A program made the translations under genes and the position numbers. A stretch of DNA of 64,000 bases from Ferruginibacter sp. (GTDB taxonomy: Bacteria; Bacteroidota; Bacteroidia; Chitinophagales; Chitinophagaceae): assembly GCA_025352695.1 (NCBI GenBank), contig JANXSK010000041.1:29151-93150 (forward strand). Direction: 5' to 3'. Shown piece by piece: positions 10,380 to 20,373 of this stretch; the first letter of the stretch is position 1; each line of letters opens with the position of its first letter. The notes beneath the pieces are model-generated. The model did not search any database, was not told where the DNA came from, and worked only from the letters and a program-made list of their open reading frames with translations.

Positions 10380-11258
10380 ATGAATTCATTCACAATTAAA
10401 GATCTCGAAAATTTATCTGGCATTAAGGCGCATACCATACGTATTTGGGAGCAACGTTATAACTTTTTAAAACCTAGCCGGTCCGATACCAACATCCGTT
10501 CTTACAGTAATGATGAATTAAAAAAAGTGCTAAATATCGCTTTACTAAATAAATATGGGTATAAGATATCTCACATTGATAAAATGAGCGAAGTAGCGAT
10601 AAAAGAAAAAATACTATCTTTAACACAGGCAGAGGCCCAGCAGGAAAGAATAATAAATGATTTGATTCAATGCATGGTAGATTTAAACATTGAGAGGCTT
10701 GAAGATATCTTAGATGATCATATAAGATTACGTGGCATTGAAAGAACGATCATTCAAATTATTTTTCCTTACATGGAAAAAATAGGAATTTTGTGGCTTA
10801 CTAGTCATATAAATCCTGCACAGGAGCACCTTGTATCTAATATCATTCGCCAAAAATTAATAGTTGGTATCGAAGGAATTGTTACTTCATTAAAAGTAAA
10901 TAAGACCGTACTGCTATTTTTACCAGAAGGTGAATACCATGAACTAGGAATGCTTTTTATGTATTATTTATTAAAAAGCAGGGGTGTTTCAACTATCTAT
11001 TTAGGTGCTAATATCCCTTTGAAGGATGTTGAATATGTAGTAAATTTAAAAAAACCAGATTATCTATATTCCCATCTTACTTCGGTGGGACACAGTTTTA
11101 ATTTTGATAAGTTTATAACTAATATTATAAAAAGATTCAATGGTACGCCCATTATCATATCTGGATTATTAACTAATAGTTACGAAAAGAAGATTCCTTC
11201 ACATGTAACTTTAAAAAAGTCTTTTCCAGAAGTAATGAAATTTGTTTCCGAATTATGA
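10380..11258 (+). CDS. MerR-family transcriptional regulator with cobalamin-binding domain (CarH/LitR-like)
   Basis: N-terminal IKDLENLSGIKAHTIRIWEQRYNFLKPSR; WLTSHINPAQEH matches Wx9EH; EGEYHELG matches E/DxHxxG; start at ATG 10380. Confidence 0.85.
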   Translation: MNSFTIKDLENLSGIKAHTIRIWEQRYNFLKPSRSDTNIRSYSNDELKKVLNIALLNKYGYKISHIDKMSEVAIKEKILSLTQAEAQQERIINDLIQCMVDLNIERLEDILDDHIRLRGIERTIIQIIFPYMEKIGILWLTSHINPAQEHLVSNIIRQKLIVGIEGIVTSLKVNKTVLLFLPEGEYHELGMLFMYYLLKSRGVSTIYLGANIPLKDVEYVVNLKKPDYLYSHLTSVGHSFNFDKFITNIIKRFNGTPIIISGLLTNSYEKKIPSHVTLKKSFPEVMKFVSEL

Positions 11259-11380
11259 TTTTGATGTAATTCTTTTAAAATTATTTTGTTTAATATTTAA
11301 TATAGAAAAACTAAACATTTATTTGTTTGTTTCAAACATAATTGTTTAACTTTATATTCTAATAATTAAACACTTTTAAA

Positions 11381-11881
11381 ATGGCTACAGTCGATTTTGA
11401 TCAAATGCTAATAAGCAACACAGAATTTTTAAAACCCTTTGCTATTACCTTAACAAGAGATAATGAGATTGCAAAAGATCTTTTGCAGGAAACAATGTTT
11501 AGGGCATTGGCTAACAAAGAAAAGTATAATACAGGTACAAATATTAAAGCATGGTTATATACGATTATGCGAAATATTTTTATTAATAATTATAGACGCA
11601 AAGCAAAACAAAATACCATTTTTGATAATACGCCCAATGAGTTTTTATTAAACTACAATCAGATTACTACTACTAACGAAGCAGAAGGCGCCCTTAAAAT
11701 GAAGGATATTCAAGTGGCTATTCATCAGTTGCCATCTATTTTTAGCAATCCTTTTATGTTATATTTTGAAGGATATAAATACTATGAAATTGCAGATATG
11801 TTAAACGAACCTTTGGGAACCATAAAAAGTAGGATACATTTTGCCCGTAAATTGCTTAAAGAACAACTCTCCAGATATTGA
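11381..11881 (+). CDS. ECF RNA polymerase sigma factor
   Basis: Region 2 DLLQETMFRALANKEKY, IKAWLYTIMRNIFINNYRR; region 4 YYEIADMLNEPLGTIKSRIHFARKLLKE. Confidence 0.9.
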   Translation: MATVDFDQMLISNTEFLKPFAITLTRDNEIAKDLLQETMFRALANKEKYNTGTNIKAWLYTIMRNIFINNYRRKAKQNTIFDNTPNEFLLNYNQITTTNEAEGALKMKDIQVAIHQLPSIFSNPFMLYFEGYKYYEIADMLNEPLGTIKSRIHFARKLLKEQLSRY

Positions 11882-11942
11882 TAGGTTTTATTTTCTTGTA
11901 CCTTACTATTGTTTTAAGTGCAAATAATTATACCATATAAAA

Positions 11943-13436
11943 TTGAAAAAAGTAGTTGTAATAGGAAGTGGGTTTGCTGGTTTATCAGCAGCATGTTTTT
12001 TACGCAAAACAGGCTTCAACGTAACTGTATTGGAAAAACAATTAACCCCCGGCGGAAGAGCTAGGCAATTGCATGCGGAAGGATTTACTTTTGATATGGG
12101 GCCAAGTTGGTATTGGATGCCCGATGTTTTTGAACGTTTTTTTAATTGCTTTGGAAAAAAAGTAAGTGATTATTATAACCTCGACAGACTAAACCCTTCC
12201 TACAGAGTTTATTGGCCACAAGATGTAATGGATATCTCCGCCAACTACAATACCCTTAAAAACTTGTTTGAAAATATAGAAACCGGCAGTAGTATTATGC
12301 TGGATAAGTTTATCAATGAAGCCCAATACAAGTATGAAGTGGGCATTAATAAATTGGTACATAAGCCAGGTCAGTCAATTGCCGAGTTTGCAGATATTGA
12401 TCTTATAAAAGGTATATTAAAACTGGATGTGTTTACTTCTATAAAAAAACACATTGGTAAACATTTTAAAAATAAGCAGCTGCAACAATTATTAGAATTT
12501 CCTGTTTTATTTTTGGGAGCACTGCCAGAAGATACACCAGCACTGTACAGCCTGATGAATTATGCGGATATAAAATCCGGCACCTGGTATCCAAAAGGAG
12601 GTATGTATAAAATTGTTGAAGGCATGTACAAACTGGCAATCGAATTAGGTGTAGAGTTTAATTTTAATTTCAACGTAGTTAAAATGGATGTTGAAGCAAG
12701 TTTTATAAATAAAGTGTATGCAGAAACAATCAATAGTAACAATGAAAATAAAACGGTTGTATTTGAGGCTGATGTAATTATTGGCGGTGCAGATTATCAT
12801 TTTATAGAAAGTAAATTATTGCCGCTTAAGTATAGAAGTTATAGTGATGCATATTGGAACAAAAGAGTAATGGCACCAAGCTGTTTAATTTATTATGTAG
12901 GGTTAAATAAAAAACTAACCAATGTATTGCATCATACATTATTTTTTGATGTAAGTTTTGATGTGCATGGCAAAGAAATTTATACCACACCACAATGGCC
13001 GACAAAACCATTGTTTTATGTAAGTGTTACTTCTGTAAGTGATGACAGTGTAGCTCCGCCCGGATGTGAAAATTTATTTTTTCTTATTCCCGTAGCCGCA
13101 GGTTTGCAAGGCGATACCGAAGATTTACGGGATAAATATTTTGAAGATATTGTAAATCGTTACGAAAAGCGAATTGGACAAACTATAAAAGAGGCTATCA
13201 TATATAAAAAATCTTATTCGGTTAGTAATTTTATCGAAGATTATAATGCATTTAAAGGAAATGCTTATGGTTTAGCGAACACTTTGATGCAAACTGCTGT
13301 TTTAAAACCAGCATGTCGTAGTAAAAAGATTAAGAACTTGTTTTATACTGGTCAATTAACAGTTCCTGGTCCCGGTGTACCGCCAAGTTTAATTAGCGGA
13401 GAAGTTGTGGCTAAAGAAATTGGAAAATATTTTTAG
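11943..13436 (+). CDS. crtI: Phytoene desaturase
   Basis: VIGSGFAGLSAACFLRKTGFNVTVLEK FAD motif; C-terminal FYTGQLTVPGPGVPPSLISGEVVAKEI. Confidence 0.92.
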   Translation: MKKVVVIGSGFAGLSAACFLRKTGFNVTVLEKQLTPGGRARQLHAEGFTFDMGPSWYWMPDVFERFFNCFGKKVSDYYNLDRLNPSYRVYWPQDVMDISANYNTLKNLFENIETGSSIMLDKFINEAQYKYEVGINKLVHKPGQSIAEFADIDLIKGILKLDVFTSIKKHIGKHFKNKQLQQLLEFPVLFLGALPEDTPALYSLMNYADIKSGTWYPKGGMYKIVEGMYKLAIELGVEFNFNFNVVKMDVEASFINKVYAETINSNNENKTVVFEADVIIGGADYHFIESKLLPLKYRSYSDAYWNKRVMAPSCLIYYVGLNKKLTNVLHHTLFFDVSFDVHGKEIYTTPQWPTKPLFYVSVTSVSDDSVAPPGCENLFFLIPVAAGLQGDTEDLRDKYFEDIVNRYEKRIGQTIKEAIIYKKSYSVSNFIEDYNAFKGNAYGLANTLMQTAVLKPACRSKKIKNLFYTGQLTVPGPGVPPSLISGEVVAKEIGKYF

Positions 13437-13576
13437 TTTAATTGACAAATTCTCATTTTTTAATAAAAAAAATTAAATTAATTTAATATAAAATTAATTG
13501 AGTGATTGGTAATGACTGAGATTACAACTCTGTTGAATTTAATACATATAATCACACATTAAATAAGCAAAGAGGT

Positions 13577-14413
13577 ATGATGAACCTTTTTCATGAACTA
13601 AGCCAACAGTGCAGTAAAGCAACAACCGAGATGTATAGTACATCTTTTAGCAGCGCTATAAAATTATTACATCCGAGTTTGCGTACACCCATCTTTAATA
13701 TCTATGGATTTGTCCGTTTTGCTGATGAAATAGTTGATACTTTTCATCAGCATAATAAAGAAGGACTGCTGATAGAATTTAAAAAAGATGCCTATGCAGC
13801 AATTGAAAGAGGGATTAGTCTAAATCCGATTTTAAATAGTTTTCAATTAACAGTAAATAAATACGGAATATCACACAGCCTGGTAGATGCATTTTTCAAG
13901 AGTATGGAAATGGATCTTAGCAAAGCATCTTATGATTATGATGGCTATAAAGAATATATTTATGGAAGTGCCGAAGTTGTTGGGTTAATGTGCTTGTATG
14001 TTTTTTGTGAAGGAGATAAAAAAATGTATGCAAAATTAAAACCTTCTGCACAATTGCTGGGAGCAGCCTTTCAAAAAGTAAATTTTTTAAGAGATGTAAA
14101 AGCTGATTATGAACAACTAAGCAGAACTTATTTTCCTGAAGTAGATTTTCAAAATTTTACATCTGACATGAAGTTTCAGATTGAAGCAGAAATTGCCCGG
14201 GATTTTTCGGGTGCTTACAAAGGCATTGTTGAATTGCCTATTAAAGCAAGGTTTGGAGTGTACGTTGCCTATAAATATTATTTATCCTTGTTTAAAAAAA
14301 TCAAACAAACTGCGCCTGCAAATATTTTAGAACAACGAATACGTATACCGAATTATAGTAAGGTTTTTATAGTGGCAAAAGCAGGTGTAAGAAGTCAATT
14401 TAATATTTTATAA
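13577..14413 (+). CDS. crtB: Phytoene/squalene synthase family protein
   Basis: FVRFADEIVD and FLRDVKADYEQLSRTYFP motifs; adjacent to crtI. Confidence 0.92.
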   Translation: MMNLFHELSQQCSKATTEMYSTSFSSAIKLLHPSLRTPIFNIYGFVRFADEIVDTFHQHNKEGLLIEFKKDAYAAIERGISLNPILNSFQLTVNKYGISHSLVDAFFKSMEMDLSKASYDYDGYKEYIYGSAEVVGLMCLYVFCEGDKKMYAKLKPSAQLLGAAFQKVNFLRDVKADYEQLSRTYFPEVDFQNFTSDMKFQIEAEIARDFSGAYKGIVELPIKARFGVYVAYKYYLSLFKKIKQTAPANILEQRIRIPNYSKVFIVAKAGVRSQFNIL

Positions 14414-14425
14414 AGACTAGGTATC

Positions 14426-14941
14426 ATGAATGTTATTTTAGTAGATATTAACGATGTGCCAACGGGTACAATGGAAAAAATCGAAGTTCATCAAAAAGCT
14501 CTGTTGCACAGGGCTTTCAGTGTTTTTATTTTTAATAGTAATGACGAAATGCTGTTGCAGAAAAGAGCTTCTACCAAATATCATAGTCCTGATTTATGGA
14601 CAAATGCTTGTTGTAGCCATCCAGAACCCGGACAACCGACTTTGCCTGCAGCAACAAAAAGGTTGATGGAAGAAATGGGTTTTACCACAACGCTGAAAAA
14701 GGCATTTGATTTTATTTACAAGGCATCTTTTGATAATGGATTAACGGAGCATGAATTTGATCATGTATATGTGGGAACCTATGATGATACTATTATTTTA
14801 AACAAGGAGGAAGTAAGCGAGTATTGTTATAAAACGCTTAAACAAATAGAAAGTTCTTTGCAATCTCATCCACAAAATTATACGGAGTGGTTTAAAATTG
14901 CCTTTCCAAAACTGCAAACATATCTTGCCGCTAAAAACTAA
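14426..14941 (+). CDS. idi: Isopentenyl-diphosphate delta-isomerase type 1
   Basis: KALLHRAFSVFIFN, TNACCSHPEPG, EHEFDHVYVG. Confidence 0.92.
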   Translation: MNVILVDINDVPTGTMEKIEVHQKALLHRAFSVFIFNSNDEMLLQKRASTKYHSPDLWTNACCSHPEPGQPTLPAATKRLMEEMGFTTTLKKAFDFIYKASFDNGLTEHEFDHVYVGTYDDTIILNKEEVSEYCYKTLKQIESSLQSHPQNYTEWFKIAFPKLQTYLAAKN

Positions 14942-15072
14942 CTTTGAATTAAAACCTGCATATTATTAAGTTGATTCAAAAATTAGGTACTGCCATAAAT
15001 GGGATTATAAAATACTAAATTATATTTTGTATTATAGGGCATAAATTTAGGCAATATAATTTTTATTATATT

Positions 15073-16554
15073 ATGCGTACAAAAAAGGCAATCATTATTG
15101 GAAGCGGCGTTGGGGGTATGGCAATAGCCATTCGTTTGGCTGTGCAGGGGTTTGAGGTACAAGTGTATGAAAAAAATGACCAGCCGGGTGGTAAATTATC
15201 TGCATTTAAAAAAGATGGATTTCTTTTTGATGCAGGTCCATCTTTATTTACACAACCAAAAAATATTGAAGAATTATTTGCACTAGCTCAAGAACCAATT
15301 GAAGCATATTTTAGTTACCAGCCTGTAAATATTGCCTGTAAATATTTTTATGAAAATGGTAAAATAGTACAAGCATATACTAATGCAAAACTGTTTGCAC
15401 AGGAACTGAAGGAGCAATTAAATGAGTCGCCGGAAAAAGTAATAGCTTACTTAAAAGAATCTGAAAAAATATACAATAATATTGGAACTGTATTTTTAAA
15501 TAATTCTTTACACAAAAAAAAAACCTGGCTAAATAAAAGGATTGGACCTGCTTTAAAAACGCTTAGGTACGGTTATTTATTTAAAACATTGCACCAACAT
15601 AATAGTAAACATTTTACTTCGCCTGAAGCTGTACAATTGTTTAACCGCTTTGCTACATATAATGGCAGCAATCCTTACAAGGCTCCGTCCATGTTGAGCC
15701 TAATACCGCATCTTGAACAAAATCAAGGTACTTTTTATCCATTGGGAGGAATGATTAGTATTACCAATGCGTTGTACCAACTTGCTATAAAAAAAGGAGT
15801 TCAGTTTTATTTTAATTCGCCAGTGCAGCGCATTATTCATCAAAAAGGGTTGGTAAAAGGGGTTGTGGTATATGATAAAAGCAAATTGGCAGAAGTGGTA
15901 GTAAGTAATGCGGATGCTTATTTTACCTATAAAAATTTATTAGCGGATGAAGATGCGGCTAAAATAATATTACAGCAGGAACGTAGTAGCAGCGCTGTTA
16001 TTTTTTATTGGGGTGTAACTAAATTATTTCCCCAATTACAGCTACACAATATTTTTTTTAGTAAGGAGTATAAATTAGAATTTGATAATATTTTCACGCT
16101 TAAAAAATTGATAGATGACCCTACAGTGTATATCAATATTACTTCTAAAATGGAAAGTAGCCAGGCCCCCGAAGGACAAGAGAACTGGTTTGTAATGGTA
16201 AATGCACCTGCTAATATCGGGCAAAACTGGGCGCAATTAAAAATAATTGTACGAAAAAATATTATCAGTAAATTAAGTAGAATGTTAGGTGAAAATATTG
16301 AGCCATTTATTATCACAGAGCACACGTTAGATCCTTTGCAAATACAGGAGCAAACAGCTTCTTACATGGGATCACTGTATGGTACAAGTTCAAATTCAAA
16401 ACTGGCTGCATTTTTTAGACATGCAAATTTTACTGATACTATTAAAGGGTTATATTTTTGTGGCGGTAGTGTGCATCCTGGTGGTGGCATTCCGCTTTGT
16501 TTAAAAAGTGCAAAAATTGTAAGTGAACTTATAAAGCAACAGGATCTGCGGTAG
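15073..16554 (+). CDS. crtD: CrtI-family desaturase/oxidoreductase, probably CrtD-like
   Basis: IIGSGVGGMAIAIRLAVQGFEVQVYEKNDQPGGK; C-terminal GLYFCGGSVHPGGGIPLCLKSAKIVSELI. Confidence 0.75.
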   Translation: MRTKKAIIIGSGVGGMAIAIRLAVQGFEVQVYEKNDQPGGKLSAFKKDGFLFDAGPSLFTQPKNIEELFALAQEPIEAYFSYQPVNIACKYFYENGKIVQAYTNAKLFAQELKEQLNESPEKVIAYLKESEKIYNNIGTVFLNNSLHKKKTWLNKRIGPALKTLRYGYLFKTLHQHNSKHFTSPEAVQLFNRFATYNGSNPYKAPSMLSLIPHLEQNQGTFYPLGGMISITNALYQLAIKKGVQFYFNSPVQRIIHQKGLVKGVVVYDKSKLAEVVVSNADAYFTYKNLLADEDAAKIILQQERSSSAVIFYWGVTKLFPQLQLHNIFFSKEYKLEFDNIFTLKKLIDDPTVYINITSKMESSQAPEGQENWFVMVNAPANIGQNWAQLKIIVRKNIISKLSRMLGENIEPFIITEHTLDPLQIQEQTASYMGSLYGTSSNSKLAAFFRHANFTDTIKGLYFCGGSVHPGGGIPLCLKSAKIVSELIKQQDLR

Positions 16555-16644
16555 TAAAATATATTTACTACATTTCATAACGCTGCGCCTATTTTTACTA
16601 GCTCTTTAAGCTACATAATTGTTCTAAAAAACTTTCAATAATCA

Positions 16645-17337
16645 GTGATAAAAATTTTTTTAAAATATAAAATAGCAACAGGACTGGCAGTATTGTTTCA
16701 TTTGTTTGGAGTAATTGGAATATTATTTTGGAATAAGGATTTCTTTGTACAATCAACTCCTGTGAACCTTTTACTAATGTTTGTTTTGTTGGTTTGGACG
16801 CATGATGACAGAAATAAGCACTTTGTTATATTTTCTTTAATTGCTTTTATTATAGGATTTCTGGCAGAAGTAATTGGCGTAAATACAGGTTTATTATTTG
16901 GTAATTATGTTTATGGAAATGCACTCGGTATAAAATGGTTAGAAGTGCCTATATTGATTGGTTTAAATTGGTTTGTAATTATTTATTGCAGTGGTATTAG
17001 TACGTTCACTTTATTAATGAAAGCTATTAATAAGGTTTCTGTACAGGCGCAACAACCTCCCATGATATTAAAAGCATTTTCGGTAATTGCAGATGGCGCC
17101 ACACTAGCAGTACTTTTTGATTGGATGATGGAACCTGTAGCAGTAAAACTTGGCTTTTGGCAATGGAAAGGAGACGGATCTATTCCCTTGTATAATTACC
17201 TCTGCTGGTTTGTGGTAAGTATAGCATTACTTACATTATTCCACTTTTGCAAATTCGATAAAAGAAACAAATTTGCTGTAAATTTGTTGTTGATTCAAAT
17301 GATGTTTTTTCTTTTATTAAGAACATTTTTAAAATAA
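16645..17337 (+). CDS. cruF: Carotenoid biosynthesis protein (CruF/DUF422 family)
   Basis: Multi-pass membrane protein with GLLFGNYVYGNALGIKWLEVPILIGLNWF and DWMMEPVAVKLGFWQW; GTG start. Confidence 0.78.
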   Translation: MIKIFLKYKIATGLAVLFHLFGVIGILFWNKDFFVQSTPVNLLLMFVLLVWTHDDRNKHFVIFSLIAFIIGFLAEVIGVNTGLLFGNYVYGNALGIKWLEVPILIGLNWFVIIYCSGISTFTLLMKAINKVSVQAQQPPMILKAFSVIADGATLAVLFDWMMEPVAVKLGFWQWKGDGSIPLYNYLCWFVVSIALLTLFHFCKFDKRNKFAVNLLLIQMMFFLLLRTFLK

Positions 17338-17366
17338 TTTTCTCAGTTTATTTTTATTTAATCAAG

Positions 17367-17849
17367 ATGCATTGGATATTTTTTATTATAATTATTTTAA
17401 CTACCTTCTTTATTATGGAAGGCGTTACATGGCTTACACATAAATATGTGATGCATGGATTTTTATGGTATTTGCATGAAGACCATCATCAAAAAGACGC
17501 TGGATTTTTTGAAAAAAATGACGCTTTTTTTTTGATATTTGCCATACCAAGCTGGTTATGTATTATGTTTGGTTTACAAAACGGGTATTATCAGGTGGCA
17601 GCTATTGGTTTTGGGATTGCAATGTATGGGATGGCTTATTTTGTTATACACGAAGTAATTATTCACCAGCGCTTTAAATGGTTTACACGTAGCAACAATG
17701 AGTATGTAAAAACGATTCGGTGGGCACATAAAATGCACCACAAACATTTAAATAAAGAAGAGGGCGAAAGTTTTGGTATGCTGATAGTAGCAAAAAAATA
17801 TTGGGATAAAGTGCGGAGGGATAAAATGTTTCAACAACAAAATACATAA
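17367..17849 (+). CDS. crtZ: Beta-carotene hydroxylase
   Basis: His-rich HKYVMHGFLWYLHEDHH and HKMHHKHLNKEEGESFG motifs. Confidence 0.9.
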   Translation: MHWIFFIIIILTTFFIMEGVTWLTHKYVMHGFLWYLHEDHHQKDAGFFEKNDAFFLIFAIPSWLCIMFGLQNGYYQVAAIGFGIAMYGMAYFVIHEVIIHQRFKWFTRSNNEYVKTIRWAHKMHHKHLNKEEGESFGMLIVAKKYWDKVRRDKMFQQQNT

Positions 17850-17891
17850 ACAGGTTAATTGACCTTTTAATTTTTTAATAAATATTATTGT

Positions 17892-17913
17892 ACCGCATAT
17901 CTTTATGCGGTAT
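17892..17913 (+). terminator. Hairpin between crtZ and crtY (TACCGCAT/ATGCGGTA, then TTATTTT)
   Basis: 8-bp perfect stem, 6-nt loop, T-rich 3' tail; overlaps the annotated crtY ATG. Confidence 0.5.
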
Positions 17914-19083
17914 TATTTTAACAGGTATTTTAAATTGCAAAACAATCAAACCACATATGATTATATTATTTTAGGTGCAGGCTGTGCCGGACTAAGTTTA
18001 TTAATGCGTTTGTTGCATACCCCTAAACTTAACAATAAAAAGATAGTTTTAATTGATAAAAAATCTAAAACAAGCAATGACCGTACCTGGTGCTTTTGGG
18101 AGAATGAAAATGGCTTTTTCGACAGTATCGTCTATAAAAAATGGGATAAATTATCTTTTGAAAGTAACGTATATTCAGCACCGCTTACTATTGCGCCTTA
18201 CCAGTATAAAATGATCCGGGGGATTGATTTTTATAATTATTGTTTTGACACAATTAATCAGCAGTCAAATGTTGAAATTATTTACGATGATATTATAGAA
18301 TTTTCATCGAAAAAAATAATGCTGTTAAATTCAGAAATTGTATGTGACAATGCCATTGTTTTTAATACTACTTATAAAAATCTTCCCCAGCAAAAAGATA
18401 AACATTACCTGCTGCAGCATTTTAAAGGAAAGATTATTGAAACAGCACAACATTTTTTTGATCCTGAAAAAGCAACCCTTATGGATTTTAGGGTACACCA
18501 AAACCATGGAACCGCTTTTGTTTACATCATGCCATTATCACCAACACAAGCTTTGATTGAATACACACTATTTTCTTCCAAATTACTAATACCGGAACAA
18601 TACGATATTGAGCTGAATGATTACATCAGCAATACGCTGCAACTAAAAAACTATATAATAATTGAAGAAGAGTTTGGCGTAATACCAATGACCAATGCAG
18701 TATTTCCATCACTGCAGCATGGCGTGCATAATATAGGTACCGCAGGTGGACAAACAAAAGCATCTACAGGTTATACCTTTCAATTTATTCAAAAACAATC
18801 CGCCTCCATTGTAGCGCAGTTAGTGAAAAATAAAAAACCGTTTGCACCGGTTAGCTTTTTTGATAAGCGTTTTAAATTATACGACAGTACCCTGTTGAAT
18901 ATTTTATCCAACCAGCATTTAGACGGCGCTACTTTTTTTGCACAGTTGTACCGGCGCAATACGGCTGCAGCTATTTTTAAATTCCTCGACAATGAAACAT
19001 CTTTTATTGAAGAATTAAAAATTATGAATACTGTACCAAGGTGCTTATTTACAAAAATTGCTATCAGAGAAATGTTTAAATAA
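17905..19083 (+). CDS. crtY: Lycopene cyclase family protein
   Basis: YDYIILGAGCAGLSLL, DRTWCFWE, FGVIPMTNAVFPSLQHGVHNIGTAGGQTKASTGYTF. Confidence 0.88.
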   Translation: MRYYFNRYFKLQNNQTTYDYIILGAGCAGLSLLMRLLHTPKLNNKKIVLIDKKSKTSNDRTWCFWENENGFFDSIVYKKWDKLSFESNVYSAPLTIAPYQYKMIRGIDFYNYCFDTINQQSNVEIIYDDIIEFSSKKIMLLNSEIVCDNAIVFNTTYKNLPQQKDKHYLLQHFKGKIIETAQHFFDPEKATLMDFRVHQNHGTAFVYIMPLSPTQALIEYTLFSSKLLIPEQYDIELNDYISNTLQLKNYIIIEEEFGVIPMTNAVFPSLQHGVHNIGTAGGQTKASTGYTFQFIQKQSASIVAQLVKNKKPFAPVSFFDKRFKLYDSTLLNILSNQHLDGATFFAQLYRRNTAAAIFKFLDNETSFIEELKIMNTVPRCLFTKIAIREMFK

Positions 19084-19089
19084 CTGCTG

Positions 19090-20373
19090 TTAGTGTACTT
19101 CCTTCATTTCATTCCAGCGGGAAGTATATCTCGGGCTTCTCAATTCTTGCCGCATCTTCCAGTCACGGGTGGTTCCGCTGGCAGCAAATTTTACAACATC
19201 ATTTCGCATGGCAAAATTTACATTGTCTATCATACTCATCAGTAACCGTTTGTTATTAGTTGCTTCTGTTACAAATAAATTTCCCTGTATGGTTGTGTCA
19301 GGTACCAGTCCACTAAGCAGTACACCCGCCTTTTTATACAGTCTTCCTTTTTCAAACAATTTGTCTACCAGTTGCACGGCAGGTTTTATCAATTCATTGG
19401 TGGCAGAAGTAGCCACAGGCAAAGTAACATAGCTGCTAATGGTAGGCCCGTGCCTAAAGTGGGTAGTATGTGTTTGCTCTCTAGGTACTACAAATACACT
19501 AATGATAGTAGCGGCACTATGTTGCCGCCTTAATTTTTCTGCAGCTTTAGAAGTGTAAGTAGCTACCGCCTCTTTAATGTCATCAATATTTTTTACCGGA
19601 CTGCCAAACATCCTGGTGGTAGCAATCATTTTCTTTATGGTTAGTTCCTGCTTCATTTCATTGGCTGGTTCGCCTTTAAGTTCTTTCAACAACCGGACGC
19701 CTACTACACCACCTAAATTTTTATGTGCCCATTCTGCTGTTTTTTTAGTAAGATCGAATGCAGTAAATACGGCGTTCAGCTCTATCAATTTTTGAGCATA
19801 CTGCCTGCCCACGCCCCACACTTCTCCAATGGGCGTATCCTGCAATGCTTTGGCAATTTTTTCTTTTGTATCCAGTACCACCACGCATTGTGTGGCAATT
19901 TTATTTTTCTTAGCTAAATGATTGGCTACTTTCGATAATACTTTTGTAGGAGCTACACCTACAGAAACTTTTATACCGGTCCATTCTTCTACAGTCTCTC
20001 TTATTCTTAGCCCTGTTTCCTGTAGATTGCTGTTGCAAAATTCATCTAAATTTAAAAATGCTTCATCAACCGAATATACTTCTACGTTTTCTTTACCAAT
20101 CAGTATTCTTAGTGTTTCCATCACCCGCCAGCTAAGGTCGCCATACAAATTATAGTTAGATGAAAAGGTAGCAATATTATATTTCTCAATCAATGGCTTT
20201 GCCAAAAAATAAGGGCCAGCCATCTCTACACCAAATGCTTTTGCTTCATCAGTTCGGGAAATAATGCAACCATCATTATTGCTTAGTACAACAACAGGTT
20301 TGTTATCTAAGTGCGGCATAAATAATCTTTCACAACTGCAATAAAAACTGTTGCAATCTACAATGGCGTACAT
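19090..20373 (-). CDS. umuC: Y-family DNA polymerase (UmuC-like); ATG at 20373 preferred over 20442
   Basis: MYAIVDCNSFYCSCERLF, SVDEAFLNLDEF; the upstream 23 codons read through a GC-rich repeat. Confidence 0.9.
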   Translation of the reverse strand: MYAIVDCNSFYCSCERLFMPHLDNKPVVVLSNNDGCIISRTDEAKAFGVEMAGPYFLAKPLIEKYNIATFSSNYNLYGDLSWRVMETLRILIGKENVEVYSVDEAFLNLDEFCNSNLQETGLRIRETVEEWTGIKVSVGVAPTKVLSKVANHLAKKNKIATQCVVVLDTKEKIAKALQDTPIGEVWGVGRQYAQKLIELNAVFTAFDLTKKTAEWAHKNLGGVVGVRLLKELKGEPANEMKQELTIKKMIATTRMFGSPVKNIDDIKEAVATYTSKAAEKLRRQHSAATIISVFVVPREQTHTTHFRHGPTISSYVTLPVATSATNELIKPAVQLVDKLFEKGRLYKKAGVLLSGLVPDTTIQGNLFVTEATNNKRLLMSMIDNVNFAMRNDVVKFAASGTTRDWKMRQELRSPRYTSRWNEMKEVH

